Shown: positions 49,824 to 57,889, counted from the stretch's first letter. The stretch: 64,000 bases of DNA from Eubacteriales bacterium (GCA_030531505.1 JAUNNH010000011.1:1-64000), one strand, 5' to 3'. Numbers and translations: made by a program. The notes: generated by a model not told the origin, from the letters alone.

Positions 49824-49881
49824 AAAAACACTCCACTCAGGAGTTCCATGCCGCTTGCAGGCTGGATCACTATAATATATT

Positions 49882-49910
49882 TATATATGCACAATATACA
49901 TGCTTTGTAA
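49882..49910 (-). promoter_or_regulatory. Probable promoter of the racemase/Dlt-like operon
   Basis: On the minus strand TTACAA (49910-49905), 17 bp, TATATA (49887-49882), 59 bp before the racemase start. The region is very AT-rich, so alternative -10 hexamers exist. Confidence 0.5.
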
Positions 49911-49995
49911 TAATACCACGGCAAATAGACAAATTCAAGCACAATATGCAAAAAGACAAATGGTTACAAAAGCCTGATGCAACGAGAATTTCGGG

Positions 49996-50024
49996 TTGCT
50001 TTTCGTCCTGTTGGCTGATATGAT
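49996..50024 (+). promoter_or_regulatory. Promoter of the Tat-flavodiiron gene
   Basis: TTGCTT (49996-50001), 17 bp, TATGAT (50019-50024), 43 bp before the start codon. Confidence 0.65.
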
Positions 50025-50066
50025 GAAAGCAGCCCATTGACCGCAAATAATCAAGGAGGGATATCC

Positions 50067-51569
50067 ATGAACAAAGAGATCGGCAGAAGAGATTTCCTGA
50101 AGGCAGCTGTGGCAGGCGCTGCCGGGCTTGCGGCGGCCGGCGCGCTTGGCGGCGCTGCTTTTGCAGACGAGGGGCAGAGCGCGGCGCCCCGCTTCGAGGG
50201 CAAGCCGAAGTTTGCCGGGATCGGGAGCGTGCGGGAAGTGACGGATGACATCTTCTATGTTGGTGTCAGCGACCGGCGCATCCAGCTCTTCGAAAACGTG
50301 TACCCGATCCCGCGCGGTGTCGCATACAATTCCTATGTGATCCTGGATGAAAAGACGGCCCTGGTCGATACCGTCGATCGCTCTGTGACGGGTCAGTTTT
50401 TCGAGAACCTGACGGCTGTGCTGGACGGCCGCGATCTTGACTACCTCATCGTCAACCACATGGAGCCCGACCACAGTTCCGCCATTTCCGAGGTGCTGGT
50501 CCGCTATCCGAATGCCAAGGTCGTCTGCACCATGGCGGCCTCGCTGATCCTCAATCAGTTTTTCGCCTGCGACATCTCGGACCGCGGCATTTTCGTCAGG
50601 GAGGGCGATACCCTGAGCCTTGGCAAGCATACGCTTGCTTTCGTTATGGCGCCTATGGTCCACTGGCCGGAGGTCATGATGAGCTACGACGTTGCCACCG
50701 GTGTGCTGTTTTCCGCTGACGCCTTCGGCAGCTTCGGGGCACTGAACGGCAACCTCTTCGCCGACGAGGTTGATTTTGAGAAGGACTGGCTGCCCGATGC
50801 GCGGCGCTACTACTGCAACATTGTCGGCAAATACGGCGATCAGGTACAGGCGGTTCTGGCCAAGGCGGCGACGGTCGATATCCGTATGCTGTGTCCGACG
50901 CACGGCCCTGTCTGGCGCGAGAACCTCGGCTGGATCCTCGAAAAGTATTCTCTCTGGAGCAGCTACACACCCGAGGAGCAGGCGGTCATGGTGGTGTACG
51001 GTTCCGTTTACGGCGGCACCGAGAGCGCGGCTAACGCAGTCGCGGCGATGATCTCTCAGAAGGGCGTCGCGGACGTGGCGGTGTATGACGTGTCGAAGAC
51101 GCATGTCAGTGAGCTGATCGGCGAGGCCTTCCGCTGCAGCCATATCGTGCTGGCCTCCATCACCTACAACATGGGTATCTTCACCCCGATGAAGAATTTC
51201 CTGCTGGATTTAGAGGCGCATAACCTCCAGAAAAGGACCTTCGCTCTGATCGAGAACGGAAGCTGGTCACCGGCCTCCGGCAAGCTCATGAAGGAGATCC
51301 TGGATCGGCTCGCCTCTGTCTCCTATGCGGGCGATATCGTGACGTTCCTGTCCTCACCGGATGCGGACGACCACGATGCCCTCGCCGCGCTGGCCGACGC
51401 GGTTGCAGCTTCCGTTCTGGGCGGTGAGGCGGTTGAAGAAGCGGAGGAGACCACCGTTGCACGCTGGGTCTGCGACGTCTGCGGCTATGTCTATGAGGGC
51501 GATGCACTGCCCGAGGACTTCAAATGCCCGCTCTGCGGCGCCGGTCCCGACCATTTTGCTCAGGCCTGA
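50067..51569 (+). CDS. Flavodiiron protein with C-terminal rubredoxin and N-terminal Tat signal
   Basis: A 500-residue protein. Residues 1-33 are a twin-arginine signal (GRRDFLKAAVAGAAG, cleavage near AFA). The mature part has the metallo-beta-lactamase diiron domain with H131, E133, D135 and H136 (HMEPDH) plus VHWPEV, SADAF and THGPVW ligands, a flavodoxin domain (about 310-440, VVYGSVYGGTESAANAV), and a rubredoxin with Cys 469, 472, 487 and 490. Such enzymes reduce O2 or NO, normally in the cytoplasm. Export as a folded flavoprotein would need Tat, which fits the signal. Shine-Dalgarno AAGGAGGG supports the start. Confidence 0.9.
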   Translation: MNKEIGRRDFLKAAVAGAAGLAAAGALGGAAFADEGQSAAPRFEGKPKFAGIGSVREVTDDIFYVGVSDRRIQLFENVYPIPRGVAYNSYVILDEKTALVDTVDRSVTGQFFENLTAVLDGRDLDYLIVNHMEPDHSSAISEVLVRYPNAKVVCTMAASLILNQFFACDISDRGIFVREGDTLSLGKHTLAFVMAPMVHWPEVMMSYDVATGVLFSADAFGSFGALNGNLFADEVDFEKDWLPDARRYYCNIVGKYGDQVQAVLAKAATVDIRMLCPTHGPVWRENLGWILEKYSLWSSYTPEEQAVMVVYGSVYGGTESAANAVAAMISQKGVADVAVYDVSKTHVSELIGEAFRCSHIVLASITYNMGIFTPMKNFLLDLEAHNLQKRTFALIENGSWSPASGKLMKEILDRLASVSYAGDIVTFLSSPDADDHDALAALADAVAASVLGGEAVEEAEETTVARWVCDVCGYVYEGDALPEDFKCPLCGAGPDHFAQA

Positions 51570-51588
51570 TACCCCATCGTTAAGTCAA

Positions 51589-51616
51589 AAACGCCGGTCC
51601 GAACGGACCGGCGTTT
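51589..51616. terminator. Bidirectional terminator between flavodiiron gene and lyxose isomerase
   Basis: A 13-bp perfect stem (51589-51601 with 51604-51616), T-rich on the plus strand and A-rich ahead of the stem. The convergent genes end at 51569 and 51621. Confidence 0.85.
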
Positions 51617-51620
51617 CGTT

Positions 51621-52310
51621 TTACTCTTTTGCGGGAGGGTACTCGTTGCAGAGCAGGCGGTAGGGAGGCTCGTCCTCCTCGATAGAGGGGAAGCGGCCGA
51701 CCGGAGGATTGAAACGGTTGTCGGTGTTGTCGTCGTTGCACTGGCTCACTTCACCCAGCAGCACGGGCCCCGTGCCCGGTTCTACGCTGAAATCGTGGTA
51801 GAGGAACTGCTGCACCGTGATGCTCTCGCCGGGAGTCAGACGGATCTGCGTCCCGGCCGGGACGATGCGGCAATGCCCATCGGTATGGACGGTGACTTCA
51901 GATTCGCGGTCGATCTCCTCATTCGGTAGACTGTTGTACACCCGGATCAGCACATTCCCGCCCCCGCGGTTGATAATATCCTCGGTCTTGTACCAGTGAA
52001 AATGGTTCGGCGCGTACTGCCCCTCTTTGAGATAAAGCAGCTTCTCGGCATAGACCTTGGGATACTTCTCCGTCATGGCGCGGTTGCCGTTGCGGATGGT
52101 GATGAGGGAAAAGCCGAAATGGTCGAAGTCCCCCATGCCGTAATCGGTGATGTCCCATCCGAGCATGCAGTCGCGCACTTCGTCGTACTCGTGGCCGAGC
52201 TCCGTCCACTCCTCCGGTGTAAAATGACAGAAGGGCGGCAGATAACAGCAGTGCTTACGGCACATCGCCTCCAGCTCCTTCAGGGCACGGTTTATCTCGG
52301 AACGTTTCAT
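51621..52310 (-). CDS. D-lyxose ketol-isomerase family protein
   Basis: A 229-residue cupin-fold sugar isomerase that converts D-lyxose to D-xylulose (family of YdaE). The metal-binding cluster is visible as APNHFHWYKTEDIINRGGGN with two His and a Glu, and a distal His in FLYHDFSVE. The length fits the family. It has a consensus promoter overlapping the end of cbiO. D-xylulose could be phosphorylated by the XylB-like kinase encoded at 57890, although the genes are 5.6 kb apart and on opposite strands. Confidence 0.85.
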   Translation of the reverse strand: MKRSEINRALKELEAMCRKHCCYLPPFCHFTPEEWTELGHEYDEVRDCMLGWDITDYGMGDFDHFGFSLITIRNGNRAMTEKYPKVYAEKLLYLKEGQYAPNHFHWYKTEDIINRGGGNVLIRVYNSLPNEEIDRESEVTVHTDGHCRIVPAGTQIRLTPGESITVQQFLYHDFSVEPGTGPVLLGEVSQCNDDNTDNRFNPPVGRFPSIEEDEPPYRLLCNEYPPAKE

Positions 52311-52344
52311 TGCGTCGGCTCCCTTCGCGTGGCTTATATCATGG

Positions 52345-52372
52345 ATTATACCCCGGCGCGCCGGGATGTCAA
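52345..52372 (-). promoter_or_regulatory. Promoter of the lyxose isomerase gene with palindromic spacer
   Basis: On the minus strand TTGACA (52372-52367), 16 bp, TATAAT (52350-52345). The spacer is filled by a perfect 14-bp palindrome CCCGGCGCGCCGGG (52352-52365). The promoter lies inside the last codons of cbiO. Confidence 0.7.
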
Positions 52373-53107
52373 GTCTCCGGACGGTCCGGCCAGGCAGAAG
52401 GGAAGCTCCATCCGATGCGCCTCGAGCAGCGCGCGGTCGCGCAGGATCACGTCGGCCGGGCCGTCGGCCGCGATTTGGCCGCCAGAAAGGAGAATCACGC
52501 GTTCACAGGTGTCGAGTATCATGTCCAGATCGTGGGAGGCAATGAGCTTGGTCTGCGGGAGCGAGCGGATCGCGTTGATCACAATGCGGCGGTTATAGGG
52601 GTCGAGCGCCGAGCTCGGCTCGTCCATCAGAATGACCTCCGGCTCCATGGCAAGAATAGTGGCGATCGCGGCCATGCGCTTTTCGCCGCCGGAGATCTTG
52701 TGGTTGTGACGGTGCTTGAGCGCCTGCAGACCGAGCTGCTCCAGCACGGCGTCGACACGCGCTTCCGCCTCCTCACGGCTGAGACCGTAGTTGAGCGGGC
52801 CGAAGATCATGTCCTCATAGACCGTGGGCATAAACATCTGGTTATCCGAGTTCTGGAGCACGAAGCCGACACGGCGGCGGATCGAACCGAGGGTGGCCTT
52901 GCTGACCTTGATCCGGTTCACCAGAATCTGCCCTTCGCCCTGGAGCAGACCGAGCAGCAGCTTCATCACGGTGGACTTTCCGGCGCCGTTGGCCCCGATC
53001 AGCCCGACGGACTCGCCCTCCTCGATATGAAAGTCCAGATCGCTCAAAACGGGGCGCCTCTTGTCATACGCAAACGAGACGTGCCGGAATTCGACCATGT
53101 TCTCCAT
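52346..53107 (-). CDS. cbiO: Cobalt/nickel ECF transporter ATPase CbiO
   Basis: A 253-residue ATPase of the energy-coupling factor type. Walker A GANGAGKST, Q-loop VGFVLQNSDNQMF, signature ISGGEKRMAAIA, Walker B VILMDEPSSALDP and the H-loop LIASHDLD are present. With CbiQ and CbiM it forms a group I ECF importer. It follows cbiQ by 6 bp and ends the operon. The lyxose isomerase promoter is embedded in its last codons. Confidence 0.94.
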   Translation of the reverse strand: MENMVEFRHVSFAYDKRRPVLSDLDFHIEEGESVGLIGANGAGKSTVMKLLLGLLQGEGQILVNRIKVSKATLGSIRRRVGFVLQNSDNQMFMPTVYEDMIFGPLNYGLSREEAEARVDAVLEQLGLQALKHRHNHKISGGEKRMAAIATILAMEPEVILMDEPSSALDPYNRRIVINAIRSLPQTKLIASHDLDMILDTCERVILLSGGQIAADGPADVILRDRALLEAHRMELPFCLAGPSGDLTSRRAGV

Positions 53108-53113
53108 CCGAAC

Positions 53114-53917
53114 TCACCTCACAAACAGACTGCCGATCAGCTCGGCGGCATGGGTAAAACGCAGCAGACAGAGCACCGCAACGCTGAAAAACAGATAGGC
53201 GGCGTCCCTGACGGAAAAGGACTGGATCGGCGCATAATGAAAATGATCGTGGTACCCTCGCAGCTGCATGCTCCCGTAGAGCTCCTGCGCCCGGTCCATG
53301 CTGCGCAGCAGAAGCTGCCCGAGAAAAGAGCCCCAGGCGGAGACGTGGATGCCCTTCTGTCCAGGCGCACGCAGGTGATAGGCGTCCGTCATGACCGCGA
53401 GTTCTTCCGTGAGGACACCCACATAGCGATAGGTGAGCAGCAGGAGCGTCACCAGCAGCCCGGGCATGCGGAGCCTGCGCAGGGAAGCGCATAGACAGTC
53501 GATGGACGTAGTGGCCATCAGCAGAAAGGAGGCCATCAGGCAGAGCAGCCCCTTGAGCATCAGCGTCAGCATCGAGACCACACCGCCCGAGACGGCGAGA
53601 GAGCCGAGGTACAACAGCGGCGCGCGGTCATAGAACGGGTTGAAGAGTCCGACTGCCATGACGAGAGGCAGTACGATCCGCAGCTTGTAGAAGCATACGC
53701 CGAGCGGGATGCCGCTGATCTGAAAGAGCAGTACGGGATAAAGCACCATGACGATCAGCCCGCTGAAGTCGTACTTGTCAAAGGAGACGACGAGCAGGAT
53801 ATAGACGATTGTGGAGAGCAGCTTGGCTGTGGGATGAAGGCGGTGGATCGGGGATCCGCCCGCCGCGAGTTCGTCCATTTCGGACAGTTCCCCCAGCGCT
53901 TTTTCCATCTTGTTCAT
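53114..53917 (-). CDS. cbiQ: Cobalt/nickel ECF transporter transmembrane subunit CbiQ
   Basis: A 267-residue T component with five to six membrane spans. The ATPase-coupling Ala-Arg-Gly-type motifs appear as LRAPGQKGIH and ARGYHDH-like QLRGYHDHFHYAPI near residues 190-235. HRLHPTAKLLSTIVYI near the N-terminus is typical. It lies between cbiM (78-bp gap with a hairpin) and cbiO (6 bp). Confidence 0.92.
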   Translation of the reverse strand: MNKMEKALGELSEMDELAAGGSPIHRLHPTAKLLSTIVYILLVVSFDKYDFSGLIVMVLYPVLLFQISGIPLGVCFYKLRIVLPLVMAVGLFNPFYDRAPLLYLGSLAVSGGVVSMLTLMLKGLLCLMASFLLMATTSIDCLCASLRRLRMPGLLVTLLLLTYRYVGVLTEELAVMTDAYHLRAPGQKGIHVSAWGSFLGQLLLRSMDRAQELYGSMQLRGYHDHFHYAPIQSFSVRDAAYLFFSVAVLCLLRFTHAAELIGSLFVR

Positions 53918-53940
53918 AGAAGACCTCAGGAAATGCCAAG

Positions 53941-53964
53941 AAGGGGCATCCCAGGATGCCCCTT
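53941..53964 (-). other. Intercistronic hairpin between cbiM and cbiQ
   Basis: A 10-bp perfect stem (53941-53950 with 53955-53964), 4-nt loop, no U-tract on the minus strand. It may limit cbiQO expression relative to cbiM. Confidence 0.6.
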
Positions 53965-53995
53965 TTGGTTAAGAATACAAAAGAGTTTGTTTGGC

Positions 53996-55051
53996 TTATT
54001 TGGCTGTTTTCTTTCTCCGGAAGAAGCCGCCGGCCAGACAGATGAGCACCGCCGCACCTGCGACCATCGCGGAGCCGACAATGCCGGAGACGGATGTGCC
54101 GACGGCGCTGTCACTGCCTTTGAAAGCGTAATCGGGCAGGAAGGAGGTCGCCTCCTGAATGCTTCCGGCCGTGTCGGCCGCAGCACTGCTGACACCGAAG
54201 TCCTCCTCGTCGAGCGCCATGTTGGCGGCATAGCCCTCCTCAGCGTTGCCAAAGAGCGCCCATTCCAAACCGTCGGGATTTGAACTCGCGAGCAGACTCA
54301 ATCCACCGCCGACAACGAGTGCGATAACCGCCAGCACCGCGATCGTGGCCTTCAGCGAGCTTTTCGCCGTGACGGAGGTGTCGCTCGTATCGACTTCGCG
54401 CAGCAGCTCCGGCCGCGCCTCATAGACGAAGCAGAGCACAGCCGCGGTGATAAGGCCCTCGACCAGACCGATCGCGAGGTGGATCGGCTGCATCAGCGCG
54501 AGGAACGCGCCAAAGGGCAGCTCCGTGATGCCGGAGAGACTTGTCTCCACCACGACGGAAAAAGCGCCGAGCTGCAGCGTGACGATGCAGCCGAGCAGGG
54601 ACGCGGCGATGATCCGGGCGCGCTGGGCGCTCTTGCCCTCGCCAAACCAGCGGCTGTGAAGGATCGGCCGCCATATCAAATAGTAACCGACGAAGCAGCC
54701 GTAAAAGGCCATGTTCCATATATTGGCTCCGAGAGCCATCAGCCCGCCGTCAGCAAAAAAGAGACACTGGATCGCGAGGATCACGATCATGGAGAGAAAA
54801 CCGGCCTGAGGACCCAGCAGCGCGGAGAGCAGCATGCCGCCGCACATATGCCCGGAGGAGCCTGTGCCGGGAATCGTGTAATTGATCATCTGCCCGGCGA
54901 AAACGAGCGCGGCGGTCACCGCCATGGTGGGCAGCTTCTGCGCGTCGTCATCTTTTTTGAGCTTGTGGATCGAGACCCCGGCCGCCGTTCCGGAGGCCAC
55001 ATACATAGTCGCTGCCACAGCCGGAGCCAGCAGCGCATCTGCCATATGCAT
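53996..55051 (-). CDS. cbiM: Cobalt/nickel ECF substrate-specific protein, CbiM fused to a PDGLE (CbiN-like) domain
   Basis: A 351-residue protein: CbiM/NikM core (1-225, eight or so spans) and a C-terminal CbiN-like part with the PDGLE motif (SSNPDGLEWAL), a large extracytoplasmic loop and a final span. I start at 55051 because it gives the N-terminal Met-His needed for metal capture and has GAGGTG at the right distance; the GTG start three codons upstream would bury that His. The fusion replaces separate cbiN. Nickel or cobalt cannot be distinguished here. Confidence 0.92.
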   Translation of the reverse strand: MHMADALLAPAVAATMYVASGTAAGVSIHKLKKDDDAQKLPTMAVTAALVFAGQMINYTIPGTGSSGHMCGGMLLSALLGPQAGFLSMIVILAIQCLFFADGGLMALGANIWNMAFYGCFVGYYLIWRPILHSRWFGEGKSAQRARIIAASLLGCIVTLQLGAFSVVVETSLSGITELPFGAFLALMQPIHLAIGLVEGLITAAVLCFVYEARPELLREVDTSDTSVTAKSSLKATIAVLAVIALVVGGGLSLLASSNPDGLEWALFGNAEEGYAANMALDEEDFGVSSAAADTAGSIQEATSFLPDYAFKGSDSAVGTSVSGIVGSAMVAGAAVLICLAGGFFRRKKTAK

Positions 55052-55095
55052 GGAATACACCTCGTTAGTTCATTTTTCTGATGCATCTGTTCCCG

Positions 55096-55123
55096 AGTAT
55101 AGCAGCTTTTTTTCGCTCCGCAA
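55096..55123 (-). promoter_or_regulatory. Promoter of cbiMQO
   Basis: On the minus strand TTGCGG (55123-55118), 16 bp, TATACT (55101-55096). A 12-bp palindrome CCCCCCGGGGGG (55125-55136) touches the upstream edge of the -35. No cobalamin riboswitch is present in the short leader. Confidence 0.7.
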
Positions 55124-55181
55124 GCCCCCCGGGGGGATACAAACGCGAAAAAAGTGAGGGCTTTTATGACCGGGAAAATCG

Positions 55182-55210
55182 TTGACAGGTTCTTGACAAT
55201 AAGGTATTCT
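55182..55210 (+). promoter_or_regulatory. Promoter of the mgtE leader
   Basis: TTGACA (55182-55187), 17 bp, TATTCT (55205-55210). The transcript would start near 55217 and have a leader of nearly 200 nt before mgtE. Confidence 0.8.
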
Positions 55211-55256
55211 GAACACAGGCGAAAGCCGAGTTTTTAAGGATAAAGGAGGAGACGTC

Positions 55257-55340
55257 ATGGACGGTGGAAGTAGTACCGGCAGCTCAGCAGGCCGAAGTCT
55301 TGACCGGGAAGCCGCGTGCGTGGCGCTCCCGGAACGATAA
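55257..55340 (+). CDS. Upstream ORF (27 codons) in the mgtE leader, possible leader peptide
   Basis: MDGGSSTGSSAGRSLDREAA followed by CVALPER and TAA. It has an excellent ribosome-binding site (AAAGGAGG, 7 bp spacing), as strong as that of mgtE itself. Its second half overlaps a base-paired segment of the leader, so ribosome position on it could decide the fold. Known Mg leader peptides (mgtL type) act this way, but the sequence is not similar to any I recall. Confidence 0.55.
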   Translation: MDGGSSTGSSAGRSLDREAACVALPER

Positions 55341-55377
55341 TCGCTATTCTTGTGCTTCGGTCTGCCTGTCGGACTTC
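55288..55377 (+). promoter_or_regulatory. mgtE leader with mutually exclusive stems
   Basis: Fold 1: CAGGCCGAAG (55288-55297) with CTTCGGTCTG (55355-55364), enclosing CCGGG (55304-55308) with CCCGG (55328-55332). Fold 2: GAAGTC (55294-55299) with GACTTC (55372-55377). They share 55294-55297. It does not show the M-box core. Presumed magnesium- or translation-dependent control of mgtE. Confidence 0.45.
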
Positions 55378-55410
55378 CGAATCTGGACGCGATCCGAAAG
55401 GAGGTACCCG

Positions 55411-56787
55411 ATGGCAGTACACAATGTGACGGTCGAGAAGACGATCCGAAGCCTTCTTGACAGCAAGAAGTATCAGACACTGAAAGACATCCTGGTGACC
55501 ATGGAGCCGGCGGATATCGCCGCGGTCTTCGAGGAATTGGACGAGGTGCGCAATCCGCTCCTCTTCCGGCTCCTTCCCAAGGAGACGGCGGCCGAGACCT
55601 TCGCTGAGCTCGATCCGGAATGGCAGGAGCTGCTGATCCGGGGCTTTTCCGATACCGAGCTGCGCGAAGTCGTCAACGAGCTCTACGTGGACGATGCGGC
55701 AGATCTGGTGGAGGAGATGCCGGCAAATGTGGTCAAGCGCATCCTGGCCCAGGCCGACCCGCAGATGCGCAAGGAGATCAACGAGATCCTGCGCTACCCC
55801 GAAAACTCCGCCGGGTCGATCATGACCACGGAGTATGTTTCCCTGCGCCCGTCCATGACGGTGCGGGAAGCGATCACCCGCATCCGTACGACCGGCGTCG
55901 ATAAGGAGACGATCTATACCTGCTACGTCACCGAGGGCCGGAAGCTTCTCGGCACGGTCTCGGTGAAGGACCTGCTCTTGGCGGCGGACGACGAGACCCT
56001 CGTCTCGCAGATCATGGACGAGCACGTGATCTCCGTGACGACGCTGACAGACCAGGAAGAGGTCGCGCAGATGCTCTCCAAGTATAACTTCCTCGCGCTG
56101 CCGGTCGTGGATACCGACGCGCGCATGGTCGGTATCATCACCTTTGACGATGCGATGGACGTCCTTGTGGAAGAGACCACGGAGGATATCGAGAAGATGG
56201 CCGGTATGCTCCCCTCGGAGAAGACCTATCTCCACTCGAGCGCCTGGGACGTGTTCCGGCACCGTATCCCCTGGCTTGCGCTGCTGATGATCTCGGCCAC
56301 CTTTACGGGTATGATCATCACGGGTTTTGAGAGCGCCCTGGCCGCGCAGGTGGTGCTGACGGCCTTTATCCCCATGCTGATGGACACGGGCGGCAACTCG
56401 GGCTCTCAGGCTTCGGTGACGGTGATCCGCGCGTTGAGCCTGGGAGAGCTGGAGTTTTCCGATCTGCCGAGGGTCGTGTGGAAGGAGGTCCAGACGGCGG
56501 TGCTCTGCGGCGTCGCCCTCGCAATGCTCTGCTTTGCCAAGATCATGCTGATTGACCGGATGCTGCTCGGCAACAGCGATATCACGACGCTCACGGCGTT
56601 TGTCGTCTGCTTTACGATGGCTGTCACCGTTTTGATTGCCAAGCTTGTCGGCTGCACACTTCCCATGGCGGCGAAAAAGGTCGGCTTCGATCCGGCGGTC
56701 ATGGCGAGCCCCTTTATCACGACGATTGTTGACGCCCTTTCGCTGCTCGTCTATTTCGGCATCGCGAGCGCGCTGCTTTTCGGATAA
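55411..56787 (+). CDS. mgtE: Magnesium transporter MgtE
   Basis: A Mg2+ channel/transporter of 458 residues. Order: N domain (about 20-125, EPADIAAVFEELDEVRNPLLFRLLPKE), tandem CBS domains (about 135-255), a connecting plug helix, and a C-terminal five-span domain with the selectivity region MDTGGNSGSQASVTVIRALSLGE. The start MAVHNVTV at 55411 follows AAAGGAGG; earlier frames are leader sequence. It is divergent from cbiMQO and behind a structured leader. Confidence 0.95.
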   Translation: MAVHNVTVEKTIRSLLDSKKYQTLKDILVTMEPADIAAVFEELDEVRNPLLFRLLPKETAAETFAELDPEWQELLIRGFSDTELREVVNELYVDDAADLVEEMPANVVKRILAQADPQMRKEINEILRYPENSAGSIMTTEYVSLRPSMTVREAITRIRTTGVDKETIYTCYVTEGRKLLGTVSVKDLLLAADDETLVSQIMDEHVISVTTLTDQEEVAQMLSKYNFLALPVVDTDARMVGIITFDDAMDVLVEETTEDIEKMAGMLPSEKTYLHSSAWDVFRHRIPWLALLMISATFTGMIITGFESALAAQVVLTAFIPMLMDTGGNSGSQASVTVIRALSLGELEFSDLPRVVWKEVQTAVLCGVALAMLCFAKIMLIDRMLLGNSDITTLTAFVVCFTMAVTVLIAKLVGCTLPMAAKKVGFDPAVMASPFITTIVDALSLLVYFGIASALLFG

Positions 56788-56800
56788 GAGAGGATGGAGC

Positions 56801-57709
56801 ATGAATGAACTGGAGATCATCCGGCATAAGCGGATCGACGGGCTGAGCCTGTTCTTCGACACAGTCGATTACCGAACACCGCATTTTCATCCGGAATGGG
56901 AGATCCTGTGGATCGTGGACGGCCCGCTCTCGCTCACCTGCGATCAGCAACATTACCGGGTGGAGACGGGGGAGCTTGTGCTCTTCAGTCCCAACCGTCC
57001 CCATGAATTCCATAAGATCGACAAAAGCTGCACCTTCCTGTGCCTGCAAGCCTCACCCGCGCTTTTCCGGCTCGATCGCAGCCTCGCGGCCGACAGCCTG
57101 TTTCCCGCGCGCTTCCTCCCCGATACACGGCCGGTCAAGCAGCGCCTGCTCGCGCTCTGCGAAGCGTATTTTGCGCGCCGTGAGCTGTATGAATTTGCCT
57201 GCGTCGGCGAGACATGTCTGCTCTTTGGTGAGCTTCTCTCTGCGATGCCGACGCATGTGGTGAGCCGCGACGAGCAGGAACGGCTTGAGCGGCGCAACCG
57301 GCGCCTGCTTGCGCTGATCCGTTTTGTGGATGAAAACTACATGCATAAGATCCGCCTCTCGGATTTTGCCGAGGCGGAGTCTTGCTCCATGCACTACCTG
57401 TCCCACTTCGTCAAAGACGCACTGAACCAGAGCTTTCAGGAGTATGTCTGTTCCGTGCGCGTCAACTGCGCCTGCAAGTTGATGGCGGACAGCGAGAAGA
57501 AGCTTCTGGATATCTGTGAGGAGTCCGGCTTCTCCGACTACCGTTATTTCTCACAGGCTTTCAAGCGGCAGTTCGGCCTGACGCCTGAGCAGTACCGCGG
57601 CCTGCTCGTAAAGCCCGAAAACGCCGTGATCCATCATAGCCTTCATTCACTCGAACGCTTTTACGATGATGAACAGAGCAAAGTGATCTTATCAAAGCTA
57701 TCGGTTTAA
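56801..57709 (+). CDS. AraC-family transcriptional regulator
   Basis: A 302-residue regulator. The N-terminal cupin domain (TPHFHPEWEILWIVDGPLSL, and LFSPNRPHEFHKI) should bind a sugar; the C-terminal AraC domain (about 190-290) has two helix-turn-helix motifs (KIRLSDFAEAESCSMHYLSHFVKD and LLDICEESGFSDYRYFSQAFKRQFGLTPEQYR). It starts 13 bp after mgtE but its likely targets are the sugar genes downstream. The start at 56801 follows AGGATGGAG, which is close but usable. Confidence 0.9.
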   Translation: MNELEIIRHKRIDGLSLFFDTVDYRTPHFHPEWEILWIVDGPLSLTCDQQHYRVETGELVLFSPNRPHEFHKIDKSCTFLCLQASPALFRLDRSLAADSLFPARFLPDTRPVKQRLLALCEAYFARRELYEFACVGETCLLFGELLSAMPTHVVSRDEQERLERRNRRLLALIRFVDENYMHKIRLSDFAEAESCSMHYLSHFVKDALNQSFQEYVCSVRVNCACKLMADSEKKLLDICEESGFSDYRYFSQAFKRQFGLTPEQYRGLLVKPENAVIHHSLHSLERFYDDEQSKVILSKLSV

Positions 57710-57722
57710 CCGATAGCTTTTG
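57694..57722 (+). terminator. Terminator overlapping the stop codon of the AraC gene
   Basis: A 13-bp stem (57694-57706 with 57708-57720) that contains the TAA stop; the T-run is short (TTTTGC). The 180-bp gap to the kinase gene otherwise holds only the kinase promoter. Confidence 0.55.
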
Positions 57723-57815
57723 CTATTTCCACCAAAAGATGCGGACGAAAAATGTGCAGGCTGACGAAAATGGGAGAAGCCGCAAGTTTGTCTAATAAAA
57801 ATCTCGCAATTGTCC

Positions 57816-57844
57816 TTGAAAAAAGACAGCGTGGAGATTACACT
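57816..57844 (+). promoter_or_regulatory. Promoter of the sugar-catabolic operon
   Basis: TTGAAA (57816-57821), 17 bp, TACACT (57839-57844), 46 bp before the kinase start. No clear AraC-site repeat was recognised. Confidence 0.65.
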
Positions 57845-57889
57845 GATTTTACAAAACGAAATACTGCGAATATGGAAGGAAGGCTGCGT

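Noticed and set aside
55052-55150. Cobalamin riboswitch upstream of cbiM
   Set aside because: The space between promoter and start codon is under 50 nt and no B12-box is present.
55217-55410. M-box (ykoK) magnesium riboswitch upstream of mgtE
   Set aside because: The conserved M-box core could not be found; the visible pairings and uORF describe a different leader.
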